From: Pampus argenteus
Lineage: Eukaryota > Chordata > Actinopteri > Scombriformes > Stromateidae
Reading direction: 5' to 3'
DNA: 64,000 nucleotides
Assembly (NCBI GenBank): GCA_036937835.1
Contig: CM072879.1
Span: 9,294,501 to 9,358,500 of the forward strand
Part shown: positions 1-11,256 of the stretch, piece after piece
Layout of the letters: the number at the start of each line of letters is the position of its first letter
How positions within the stretch are numbered: the first letter of the stretch is position 1
The notes under the pieces: generated by a model
What the model saw: only the letters and a program-made list of their open reading frames with translations
Told to the model about the DNA's origin: nothing
Databases searched by the model: none
Made by a program: the position numbers and the translations under genes

Positions 1-699
1 ATTCCTGGAGACACCATCAACTGCAGCCGCTGTGTTGGCTCCACTCAGTGGCCTTTGCTGGGCATTTAGCCGCCAGGAGAGAAGGTCCTCTCTCCACAAT
101 TGTGTTGTTATTGACCGGCGAGGGGGGGGAAGAAGAAGAAGAAGAAGCAGTTCGATAAGTGGATCAGATTTATTAGCGGTCCCGACTGGCCACAGCCTGT
201 AGGGCTGCACACCGCGCATTTCATTTAGGTTAGAGGAGCGCCAGACAGCTTGTCTACAAGTGCGGCACAATTTCAAGTGGAAGGTAAGGGGGATCTTGTG
301 CATGAAAAAGCCATGGATGTGGATGTGGGTGACATTGCTTCATATTGCTTCCACTTATGGATCATGAGGACATGTGATCCATAGTGGGATCATCTTAATG
401 AACATATGACTTAATGATGGAACCTGGTGCAGCATCTTTTTGTGCAAAACACGTGTTTATCTTTTTTCCCCCCATCATTTTACATCTTGCATCCACTATC
501 ATTGACCTGCACTCACTGTAAGACATTACTATAGACCTGTTTATGTAAATGAACCTGTTACAGCCTCACTATTGTTACTTCTGTCAGAGAGTGGCCTCGC
601 TTCTGGTCTAATTCTGCCTGGTTTAGGGTGTTGGTGCTGGAATTACAGCGGTGATTGCATCTGCTGCAGTGTTGAGCTGCAGCAAGTTCATTATGCTAT

Positions 700-736
<37 letters not shown>

Positions 737-861
737 CTTTAGGGGACTGAGGTTAGGTAATGATGACATAGTGACGCCCTCAAGAGGGAGTAAAGAAGAG
801 AGACAGGATTAAGCTCAAGCAACAGAAATAGTGTGTGACAGCTTGTGTTGTGTGTTTTAAG
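1..861 (+). other. colq upstream region with probable non-coding first exon
   Basis: No open coding region is recognisable here. A strong splice donor (AAG followed by GTAAGG at 284) suggests that a 5' untranslated exon of colq ends at 283. It would splice to the acceptor TTTTAAG at 861, just before the colq start codon. The start of that exon cannot be placed. A (GA)n microsatellite of about 33 bases lies at 703-735 inside the proposed intron. Also visible is a short run of GAA repeats near 131-146. Confidence 0.4.
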
Positions 862-875
862 GAAAGAGAACCAGC

Positions 876-3800
876 ATGATGGACCTGGTCAAAATTGCAG
901 TGTTCTTCCACCTTCTCCTGTGTGCTGCATGGGCTCTGTCCCGTCACTCCTTCATGGAAAGCATCCTCTCACCCCACTCAGGTGAGATATTCAGTTGTGT
1001 GTAAGACTACAACAACAGGAACACATGTTGCATGTACCTTTTTTACCGCTGCGTTTTGTCATACCAGACTGTTAGTAAGTGTGTGTGTTGCTCTCTGTTT
1101 TCCTCTCAGCCTTCAGGTTGTTGAACGAGCCAATGAGGTTTGAGCCCTGTTGTCTCATGTCACCGCCTCCCCCACCTCTCTTCCCTCCACCGCCTCAACT
1201 TTGGAAGCGAGGCAACCCTGTAGGTGTCACACACACACATCGATTTACACACACAGGTTATTAATTATGCAGCATAGTAGGGCTACTGCTACTGCAAAAC
1301 CTGTACTCTTGTATGTCTTGTGTGTTTAAAGGATGGTATCAGCATGTTAGAGGCAAGTGTTTTCGGAAGAGAGAAGCAGCAAAGAGAAAAACCTGTGATG
1401 TCGGGGTGTTCACCTGGGCCTCCAGGACCTCCAGGACCCAGCGGCCCAGCGGTAAGGCCCCTGCTGCAAAACAAAAAGCTTGCTTGAGCAGCAGCATAGT
1501 GCATCCATCAGCCTGTTGTAGCCATTTAAAGAGAGAAGATGGTAATATTGTTAAACAAGCATGGAAATAAAGCTAAATGACCTTTTTAGTATTGATCTTT
1601 CTACAGATGTACCAATAGGGAATATACAAGCTGCATATAAATGTGGTATCATTTTTCAGGGTCACAGTGGATTACCTGGCATACGAGGACCAAAAGGGGA
1701 GAAGGTTTGTGGTCTACTGGCTCATGTCTTGATATATGTCTCTAATATAGTTTGCTATAGAAGTATATAAAACGTGTGTCCTTGTGTTACTCTCTGCTCT
1801 AACAAGCACTACATCTCTCTTTCCCCTCATTTGTCCTCCTCAAGGGAGAAATTGGACGTCCAGGGTCAAAGGTGAGCCACTCCTCCTCTCGTGCGTGTCT
1901 CGCTCATCTCGCATGTCCTTGGAATAATGGAATCTGGATTTTCTTCCTCAGTCCCTCTGTTCTCTCCTGTGCACCCTCAGTCTCTGTGATGTGATTTGTC
2001 TATTGATGTGCTCAGAATGTCCTCTGCAGCTGCTAAATGGGTCATGCTACATTAGTCTCAGAAACCACTCACAAAACGTAGCAAAGCTGGATCACATCCC
2101 CGAATGTCTCATTTCATCTTCCCGTTCCTTGATTCTCTGTCTTTCTCCTCTTCTTTCCTTCACTTCTGCTTCTTCCTCCTCTCTCTCCTTGTTCCCTTGG
2201 CCTGGCTCCATTAGCCTTCGTCCTGGACTCCAGTCTTGCTGATCCAGGCTCTTCTGCACTTTAATCTCTCTAAGTGCTTTTGCTCTCCATGATAAATCAC
2301 TCCACACAGCAGCAGGTCCGCTGTGTCTCTACAGGCTGCTGTTTTAACGACAGGCAGCTAAATAAAAGCTTGCTGCTAGCATGGCAGCCGCTCTGGGATA
2401 CTCATTCTGGTGTCACAGAGATGTGAGGCCATGTGTAATATATCTGGTTCTCCTGCTTGCAGGGAACTGGCGATAGAGCAAGATCGATTAAAGCTTTATT
2501 CCTGTCCACTAATTAGCAAATCTCTGTGGCATTCTTAAAGCTTTAAACACTGGGTTTTGTCCTCTGTCAGGAGGTCAGTTTGACTTGCTTATTTGTTTCT
2601 GAACCTTATTTAACTGGTTCAGTCCCTGTTGAATTTAAGCCCTCCTTTTCAGGGAAACAGGGCCAGTGAAGAAGCATCATGATTAACATAAAAGCAGAAA
2701 TAAGTCAAAATGCAAACATGATTTTATAGCCCAGATTTTATAACAATAGTCCAAAATTCAAATAAAAAACTTGGCTCAAAGGGCTTTACAATGTGAAATG
2801 CATCTGATGCTTTATTCTTAGACCCTCAATTCAGATAAGAACATCCTAAGAAATAAGAAGCATTAGTCTTGACACATCAAAGCAGTCTATTCGACTCTGT
2901 CGCAAAACATGTCATGCAGATTAAACTCAGAACGGGAATTTTTCATAATTAGGTCAGTTTGTCAGCAGGTTTCATGATAAGAGAGAATAAAATAAAGCTT
3001 CTTTTTTTTTTTTTTTTACTATTTTTGTGTTTCTGTAGGGTCGTACCGGAGCTCCAGGCCTTCCTGGGAAACAAGGACTTCAAGGATGGCCTGGAACACA
3101 GGGACCCAGGGTAAGTCTCATGGTGACATTGTGGCTACTTACTAGTGTGGTATGGCACACTAAAGACTTTTTTACAAATGTATACAGTATGTCACAAATA
3201 TTGTATATGACATATAGAGAGCCATATGATTATTTTTTTAATTAGGGTGAGAAGGGGGATCCAGGCCTCATGGGATTACCGGGACTGAGAGGACCACCAG
3301 GGACAAAGGTTAGTCACATCTGTACAACATCATACACACAATCATTTACATCTTGGACTCTTGGATTGAATTTTGTTTAGTCTCATATGTTATTATACTC
3401 CTCTTCTGTTTTCCCAGGGTTTGCCTGGATACAATGGAGACAAGGTAAGATATATCATACCTGTTTGTCGCTATTCAGTCCTTTACTACTACAGCATACA
3501 CATCAGCTCTGTAAATCACATGTTCTGTGTTCTCATTTGAGAAAAACAAATCCAAAACCAAAAGGGAGGAAATTTCTATTTAATATTTTTCGGTTTCATG
3601 ATGGCACCTTCTGTCTCGTCTCTTTTTTTGCGTGTGTCTTTGTCAAAAGGGGGGCCGTGGCGACGCTGGAACAGCAGGACCAAAAGGCGATAAGGTAGGT
3701 GAAATTTTATAGTTTTGTTATATAATTCCTTACAACCCATTTATGCTTTCATTGGATTAGAAGAACTTCTCAACACATGCTGCATTATAATGAACCCATT

Positions 3801-6067
3801 AATTTGATTAGGGTGTGAAATCCTTGACACCAGCTTGTTCCACCATTGGTTAGAATCCAAAGTGGCTCATGACTTGATTTTTCAAGCATTCTTACATGCT
3901 TTAATGAAATCTCTAACCCAAAGTTAACGTTAACATTTTTATGTCCTACTGATGTAATGACTTTTCTCATTTTGTCTCTATTTAGGGTTCCATTGGTTTG
4001 CCTGGGATGCTTGGACAGAAGGTAAGAATAATTAAGCAATGTGGACTGTGTAATTAAGCTTGACTTGATCTGATTATTCCCTAACTCTGTTCCTCTCCCA
4101 GGGTGAGCAGGGACCAAAGGGAGAACCAGGAGTCTCAGGAAAAAGAGGACCGACTGGGCGACCTGGGAAGAGGGGCAAACAGGTGAGGGGGGAAAAAAGG
4201 TGTTTGGGTCCCTCTAAAGTATGTATGTTTGTGTGTTTGACATGTAACTCATTTCATTCACATTTATTTAAACCTTGTGTGGAGCACTGACACTCTGCTG
4301 CTCCTCCACTGCAGCTCCAAATTTAAACTTCCGCAGGGACTGTAGAGTCTTTGGCATCTTCTCAGTCTACGCATTTATGTGCACATGCAGCTATGCAGAA
4401 GTGTCAGTGGCATGTAGGTCATTGTCAGCGTGTGTGTATTTTCTAATGCTGGCCTGGTTTGTGCAGGGCCTGAAGGGCCAGAGTGGAGGCCCAGGAGTCA
4501 TGGGCCCTCCGGGACCTGCAGGTCCAAACGGCCACCCTGGACCACCCGGTCCCCCTGCCTCTGGTAACACACACACTCAAACACAATCTCTCAAATTACT
4601 GTTCATATAATATTAAAGTATAGTTTGGGCATGTGTGTGTTTTTCACCATGCCTGTTACATGGGTTGTGTTTCTTGTAGGTCTCTATCTAGTCGGAGAAA
4701 AGGGAGAGAAGGGTCTCCCAGGTCCACCAGGTCGCTGTGATTGTAACGCCCCGTTTGGAAGCTACACACAACGGGGTAGCCCCAATAAAGTCCCTGCTGT
4801 AAGACCCCAATCATATTAAACTGCTTTCCTTTACAATATTAGTATTCAAACTGAATATTTATCTATATTGAATTAATCATTACTCATCAGCTTTCACGAT
4901 CATCTGTATGCATGTGTGTAGATATTTGTGGTAAACAGCGAAGAGGAGATGACAGGTCTACACGTCGACAACGCTATAGCATTCAGGAAGGATAAGAGGG
5001 CGCTCTACTTCAGAGATAAAGATGGATGGAAACCCATACAGGTAATAATATTTGGAATATTAAGTAATAGAGGATACTGAGGATGTAGCACTGCAGATGT
5101 TCAAATGGCCATTGTTGGAAGCTGTAATATTTCAAACAGGAGCCAGTGAGCACATTATTGCATCTAAATAAATAAAACTTACATTTCAGCTTAGTTTTAT
5201 CTGAGGTAACTTGACCTGCAAACCACAAAAGGTGGTTTTGAAGGACTTTTCTGAACCTGCAAATGTCAAGTCAGTGCTTACAACTCTTCTTCCAGCCCTT
5301 CCAGCCGTTCCAGTCCACGGAAAAAGTCCAAGACAGAGTTGGCGTGTGCGGGGACGGAAAGGTGCAGACCCAGAATGGAGAGGAGTGTGATGACGGAAAC
5401 CAGATTGTCACTGATGCTTGTCTCAGTGAGTTACATGATGCCTTTTTTTGCTGCACAAACACCACCATGTTGTCATATATCCAGCTGCTTGTGAGATGTC
5501 CTGCAGAGCATAGTCTGAGCCCACGTGGCAGAGGATTAAAGAAGCACACACTGTACTTCCCTTGATCTTTCATTAATCTCACCCTCTCTTTTCCTGCCAT
5601 CCTCTCACTACTCCCTGCTTCTATGTTCAATTAAATTAGCAAGAAAATGCTGTATTGGCACACAAGAGTGCCAAAGCATTTAGTAATGTCTTCTCTTCCC
5701 CCCCCCTTTTTTTTATGTCCTTCCCTTCATCACTTCAGATTGCAAGTGGGCTTACTGTGGAGATGGCTATCGACATGAAGGCATGGAGGAGTGTGATGGA
5801 AAAGACTTTGGTTATCAGACCTGCAAATCCTATCTTCCTGGGTATGTTTGCTGACAGCATTCAGTGGACACAGAAACATACACTGAAGTGTCCACTTATT
5901 TATGTGCATTAAGTTGCAATTATAGGCCAACATTTTAAGTTAAGTATGAACATATTATTCAGTTGCACTCATAAAACATTTTCCATGTGTTCTGCAGATC
6001 CTTTGGGCAGCTCAGATGCACCGACTCTTGCCTTATTGACTCCACTGCCTGCAAGTACTTCACCTGA
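876..6067 (+). CDS. colq: Acetylcholinesterase collagenic tail peptide (collagen Q)
   Basis: ColQ is a secreted collagen. Its trimer anchors asymmetric acetylcholinesterase in the synaptic basal lamina of the neuromuscular junction. I read 17 coding exons: 876-981, 1110-1219, 1332-1451, 1660-1704, 1845-1871, 3039-3110, 3246-3308, 3418-3444, 3650-3694, 3986-4021, 4102-4182, 4467-4563, 4680-4798, 4922-5041, 5296-5425, 5739-5841 and 5998-6067. All phases agree and give 456 residues, close to the mammalian length of about 455. Residues 1-21 form a signal peptide. Residues 46-64 are the proline-rich attachment domain, with two adjacent cysteines (49-50) and two proline runs split by LF; this part captures the catalytic tetramer. 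Gly-X-Y repeats run from about 101 to 292, mostly in exons that are multiples of 9 bases. The rest is the cysteine-rich C-terminal domain, with two CGDG motifs and the ending CKYFT. A basic RPGKRGKQ (about 237-244) matches the known heparan-sulfate site. Exact splice ends are my inference. Confidence 0.95.
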
Positions 6068-6847
6068 ACTTTTAAATGGCCACATTGCAACGTTGCAACC
6101 CATCGTTATGATTATGGGGCTCATTCTTCAGATTCCTCCTGAAGTCTCGCCCCCACCCTCCAAAAATAACTGATGGACTGAGAGAGTGAAGGGAAGCCCT
6201 TGTGTCTTCTCTGGGCCATGAAAAGTCATGAGAGTCAGCTTTGAATCGACCCCTCCTGGAAGTTTAAATCTTTTATCGGGCTCAGGGAAAAGCTCCTTGC
6301 GACTGTTAGACCATCGGCTGCAGCACTGTTATGGACACTGATGATGGAGGGGGACTGTTTAATCATTGTATCATATAAAGTAGTTACAGTGTGTATGACT
6401 TGCTGACTGTTAATGCAGAGATAAGCTGAACTTCTTTTTATAAAGAGAAAAAGAGCCTTTTCCAAAGAGGCAATAATATTATATGTACTGTAGTATGCAA
6501 ATCAGGGGAGTGTAAATGTTTTTATTGCAGTGCAAAGCATTAGAAAACATGTATTTATGAGGTGCAATGCTTGTGTTATTGCATGTAAATGTGTTCAGTT
6601 TGCACAGTGGACTGCTTTAACCAGTGCTGTATATAAGACAAAGTGTGACTCTTTTGAAGTGAATGTTCAAATAGCCTACCCGACAGAAAGAAAATGAATG
6701 TCTACTGCAACAATAGCCCAAGAAGAATATCTGATTTATTGCAGCAGCATGAAGAAACTGCTCCATTACATCAAGTCACATCAAAACTAAATCGAAAAAA
6801 TATGTTTATAATCTACCTGCATGATTGTAAATTTAACACCGTAGATT

Positions 6848-6853
6848 AATAAA
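6848..6853 (+). terminator. Probable colq polyadenylation signal
   Basis: AATAAA lies about 780 bases after the colq stop codon, in AT-rich sequence. No other gene begins before fkbp14. The stretch 6068-6847 has no coding potential I can support and is most likely the colq 3' UTR. Confidence 0.55.
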
Positions 6854-6970
6854 GATTACACTTCTGAGTGTCTTCATTAAATCATAGTTTTTTTGGAGGG
6901 GGTGGCTGTGTGGGTGGGGATATGAGGAGAAAGCAGCCAATCAAAGGTAGACTTCCTGCAACAACATGTA

Positions 6971-6983
6971 TGACGAAACGTCA
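6971..6983. promoter_or_regulatory. Perfect inverted repeat TGACG-AAA-CGTCA in the fkbp14 promoter
   Basis: Two TGACG half-sites face each other across three bases, about 120 bases before the fkbp14 start codon. TGACG is the half-site of CREB/ATF-type bZIP factors. A CCAAT box lies at 6937-6941 and CCACG at 6987-6991. Their spacing does not fit the ER-stress element (CCAAT, nine bases, CCACG). Binding is a guess from motif shape only. Confidence 0.35.
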
Positions 6984-7103
6984 CTGCCACGTACGTAGAG
7001 GAGCAACTGCACGCCTTGCTGCTGACTCTGCACATTTGTTACAAACTTTTTTGAGCAGTCCGCTCATCCTGTTGTTTCTCCGGCGAGATAAGTGTGTGTC
7101 GAC

Positions 7104-9248
7104 ATGTTGCTGACGGTGCTCAGCTGGCTCTGCTCCTCCCTGCTGGTGTCTGTCAGCGGGGGGAAGCTGCCTGAAGCTGAGGTGCAGATAGAAGTCATGC
7201 ACAGACCTTTTCTCTGTCACAGAAAAACCAAGTATGGAGACATCCTGCTGGTGCATCATGACGGATACTTCGAGAACGGGACCATGTTTCACTCCAGGTA
7301 TGTTTGAGAGAAGTAATGACTCTGAGTGGAAGATATTTTCTGTTATTTAGTTTAGTAGGCATTGAAAACAGCTGCTACATTTTACTATATCACCTTGGTT
7401 ACTCTCTACTGGAGGAGGGAGGGTCACGTGGTAAAAAAAAGAAGAGAAAAAAAAGGGCCAGTTCACCCAAATTACAAGAGGAGATTTTCTCTCTCATATC
7501 TTTGTGGGACTAACCACGTGGATATCTTTGGTTTTATGAGCTGACGTTTTGAGATATCGAGCTCTCAAAAAACATTAGTCCATTAATATATTAGTTGCCA
7601 ACTACTGAATTTATTGCAGACTATTTTGATAATCAATTTTTTTTTTATTCTAGGTTCCAGCTATTCAAATGTGAATATATTCTGGTGTGTTTAGTCTTGT
7701 ATGTGTGTATATAGTAAGTAAATATATTTAAGTTGTGGACTGATGGTTGTGACAAAAGACGTTCGTGGACATATCCTTGAGCTTTTGGAAACAGTGATGG
7801 AGATTATTCACCTTTTTTTTAACACTTTATATTTCAAATGTACATGAATTTAAAGTAAGCAAACTCTTATGTAGGAGAGATAGGAAGCTCAAAGCTTGTA
7901 CAAAGACATCTGGCAGAATTACATTGCATAATGTCAGAGGCATAGTATATTAAAATGTGACATCAGCATGGCTTTAAAGGTAAGTGAGAAAAGCATTACA
8001 TCATTATTATGAGAAACTTCTTGGACTTTTCTTCTAACTTTATCTAAGAATTTTTTTCCCGGTTTTATAATAACCACAAAAATAAATTATTTTAATTTAA
8101 AAATATGTTTAATGCCATAAACATTAAAAAAAAAAAAAAAAAACAATTATGTATGATTTGCATTGAAAAATGTTAGTACAGCCAGCAGCAGCAACAGTAT
8201 TTGTTTCTCCATACCTGTAACACTCTCTCTGTGTCTGTCTACTAGTCGGACCCATGGTGACAAGCATGCAATGTGGTTTACACTGGGCATCAGGGAAGCG
8301 ATCAAAGGCTGGGATAAAGGCCTGACGGACATGTGCTCTGGAGAGAAGAGGAAACTCATCATACCTCCAGCCTTGGCCTATGGGAAGGAAGGGAAAGGTA
8401 CTGAAGCTTTTACACATGCTGCTTGTAAAGATATAACACAGTATTTCCTTGTAAAAAAAAGCATGTGGTTTTACAAAATGTGTTTTGTATTATGCATGTT
8501 TGTATGTAAAACTGCACTGTCTTGAATGGCTCTCTAGGACTTGCACACTGAATGAAGGTTTCATTCAGTAATACTAGTCCACTTCATGTCAACGTGGAGC
8601 ATGTGAACAATACTAAGCTTTGTCCTGGTAAGCACACACCACTTTAACCAATAATATTAAACCCTGCTGCACCTAACTAACCTTTGCCATGACAACAAAA
8701 ACCTGAATGACTTGATATGACTAGTATTGTAGTTTTTTCATTAACATTCACGGAAGTACCATTCCTACAGCACTAACCAATTGTTTCTTTTTATTGAAGC
8801 ATGCTTATAGAAACTTCTTAGTTTTAGTTGACCTCATGTCCTGTGGTCTTGTTCATGGTTACCTTGTTCAGGTAAAATCCCTCCTGAAAGCACCTTGACC
8901 TTTATCATCGAGGTGCTTGAGATCAGAAATGGGCCACGGTCGCACGAATCCTTCCAGGAGATGGACCTCAATGATGACTGGAAGCTCTCCAAGACTGAGG
9001 TGCAGACAAGGATTGAATTGTAACAAAACACACACCGTCTTTTTTTTTTTTCAACCACTTTTAGTCTCATTCAGTTATTTCTCTGCCAGGTGAAAGAATA
9101 CCTAAGGAAGGATTTTGAGCGTCACGGCTACCCTCCCAATGACACCCTGCACGAGAACATGATGGAAGATATTTTTGCCAAAGAAGATGCGAACAAAGAT
9201 GGTTTCATATCTTCCAGAGAGTTTACTTACAAACATGATGAGCTTTAA
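7104..9248 (+). CDS. fkbp14: Peptidyl-prolyl isomerase FKBP14 (ER-resident FKBP22)
   Basis: FKBP14 is an ER-lumen proline cis-trans isomerase that assists procollagen folding. Four exons (7104-7297, 8246-8397, 8872-8999, 9090-9248) keep phase and give 210 residues, against 211 in human. Residues 1-19 are a hydrophobic signal peptide. The FKBP domain spans about 20-130, with the conserved WFTLG and the GEKRKLIIPP stretch, followed by LEIRNGPRSHESFQEMD, which is almost unchanged across vertebrates. Two EF-hand loops are visible at 147-158 (DLNDDWKLSKTE) and 191-202 (DANKDGFISSRE). The C-terminus KHDEL is an ER retrieval signal. The close paralog FKBP7 shares the layout, but the strand sequence before the first EF-hand and the ending EFTYKHDEL favour FKBP14. 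Linkage to wipf3 and prr15, as on human chromosome 7, agrees. The start is the first ATG, followed at once by the signal peptide. Confidence 0.95.
7452..7580. repeat. Degenerate fragment of a fish inverted-repeat element
   Basis: This stretch in fkbp14 intron 1 begins with a terminal motif, GGGCCAGTTCACCCAAATTAC, that also bounds the fuller elements at 26085-26280 and 32036-32458. It continues with the GAGATATCGAG-type internal sequence I associate with these elements. The opposite end was not found, so the copy is truncated. The right boundary is approximate. Confidence 0.5.
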
Positions 9249-11156
9249 AGCCATGTCCTGTCCTGCTACTCCCTCGCTGATCCAGTGTCTTCCAGTTTTT
9301 GTTGATCTGTGGTGGAAATACTTTGAATTTTAGGATTCACTCTGGTTACTTGAACATTTCCAATTTACGAAAGAATTGTGTTGGTGTGGTGAGTGACTCT
9401 TGGTCCCATCCTCTGTGAAGATGTGGTAGGCTTTGAGTCACATGTTGTTTATCTGGTATTTCATTTTAGCATTTGCTTACATTAACTTCTACAGGAGCTC
9501 ATAAATACCAAACTGCCAAATTTGCTCCCTTTTGGACCACAATCATCTCAACATTTCTAAAGTTTAAAAAAAACCTTTTAGCACATTTAGTTTTACAGAA
9601 TATTTAATTTTTTTATAGCTGTGTTTGAGGAATAAAAAGAGAGGCAGACATGATGACTTTGTCATTGCAGGAAAAGCAGGTGTAATTAATAACATAACAA
9701 CTTCACTCCAATTAAGTGCTCCCAGTAAGCCAGTATGCATAAAACTGAGGCTATTATTAATGTTATTAGCAACACCTGTGTTTGGCAAGTCAGAAATATC
9801 CGTGAGAAAGATGCATTGCACTCGCACACACTGAAATATCAATGCTGAAAGGATATATTGTTCAATTCTGTCCTGCTACATTTTAGACAAACAATTCTAT
9901 TTACAAGAACGAATCCAGAGAAGAATCATCTGAAAAAAACAATGTACAAGGAGGCTATTTTCAGATATTGCACAGTTTTAAACCAGAAAATGTTCCCAAA
10001 GTGCTGATGAGAATTTTACCTGTCCTGTTTCTGTAGCTTCAGGGTAGATTTCTTTCATGTAAAGACATCAAGACTCAACTCTAATAGGAAATGACAGCTC
10101 TATTCAGGGCAGATTTGTATATTAATTTCAATCTTAAAATCAATGTTTTCAATAAAGTGTCAACTTTTTTTTTTTTTAAACAAACTTAAAATACTGGTTT
10201 ATTTGGTGGTTGAACTTTGCAATATTTTACACATTGAACCAGCAGGTGGCACTGTCTTCACAGGCACTGTCTTGTTAGAATAAAGGAAACGGTACACCTC
10301 ATTAATTTTCAGAATAGACACAGATGCATTCTTATGATACAATGTTGATCTTCTGTTACACTTTGATGGATTAATTTGATACTTGCTATATATATATATC
10401 AAATAATCACATAAACACAGGAGAGCAATTGTGAATGTGTGTGTGTGTGTGTGTGTATTTATGAAACCCTGAGTGAAATACCATGCTGTGTGAATACTGT
10501 GAGCTCACCTGCACATTTCTCAAGTTTAAACTGAACGTGAGGCAAACTTGTTGCAAACCAGCCAAACAACTATCTCCAACTATCTCCTGCTATTGTTGGC
10601 TATATAGAATTTCCAAAAACCGATGAAAACTTCCTGAAAGGGTTGTCTCACTCGAGCTCTGAAGCATCAATTTAAAAACGTAGCATTATCAGACATTTAT
10701 ACAAATAGTTAAGGTGCATCTCCTTGAGGTGGAATATTGATTTACCATCTATAATCCATCTCTGTGTGTTTAATGTTTAATCTCTGTGTTTAAAAATGTT
10801 TCTGAGATATCCAGACTTTAAAAGTGCTACTATATAGCAGGGCAGATGAATATACTGTGACAAAAATCTATTATTTTTTTACACTGTATGGAAATACTGA
10901 AATGCTGAAACTGTTACAAACTGTGTCAAAGGTCATGTTAAATATAGCTACTGGAAGACACTGTGTGCATGTGTGTGTGTAGAGAATGACTATGAGTAGG
11001 GAGAGCACTCCTCTCACACACATTCAAAACATTCCACACTGGAAAAGGTCAGAGGTCACATAGTCAGTATAAGGCGGGACACAGTTTGACACTCAAATGT
11101 ACACACAAACACGCGCATAGGCTGCATCCAAACTAAACAAAGTCCTTGGCTGTCAT
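9249..11156. other. fkbp14 3' UTR and spacer to wipf3
   Basis: No gene is supported. fkbp14 and wipf3 converge here. AATAAA motifs occur on the plus strand at 9631 and 10151. The rest is AT-rich with a short (GT)n run near 10437-10457. Only short spurious reading frames are present. Confidence 0.6.
10151..10156 (+). terminator. Probable fkbp14 polyadenylation signal
   Basis: AATAAAG is followed within 10 bases by a long T run, a typical 3'-end layout. This would make a 3' UTR of about 0.9 kb. An earlier AATAAA at 9631 could be an alternative, shorter end. Confidence 0.5.
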
Positions 11157-11162
11157 TTTATT
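11157..11162 (-). terminator. Probable wipf3 polyadenylation signal
   Basis: AATAAA on the minus strand (TTTATT on the plus strand) lies only about 95 bases after the wipf3 stop codon. If used, it gives an unusually short 3' UTR and leaves about 1 kb between the converging fkbp14 and wipf3 transcripts. Confidence 0.45.
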
Positions 11163-11256
11163 GTCATTAGCCTCCCATCTCCATATCCAGAGAGGAGGAG
11201 GAAGATTGAAGTGACTGATTCGTGTGGGATGAAGAACAGGGCAACAGGGCTTTGAC

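Noticed and set aside
6937..6991. ER stress element upstream of fkbp14
   Set aside because: CCAAT and CCACG are both present but 45 bases apart; the element needs nine.
7104..9248. Calling the FKBP gene fkbp7
   Set aside because: The FICHRKTK-like start of the FKBP domain and EIRNGPRSHESFQEMDLND are FKBP14-type; FKBP7 differs at both.
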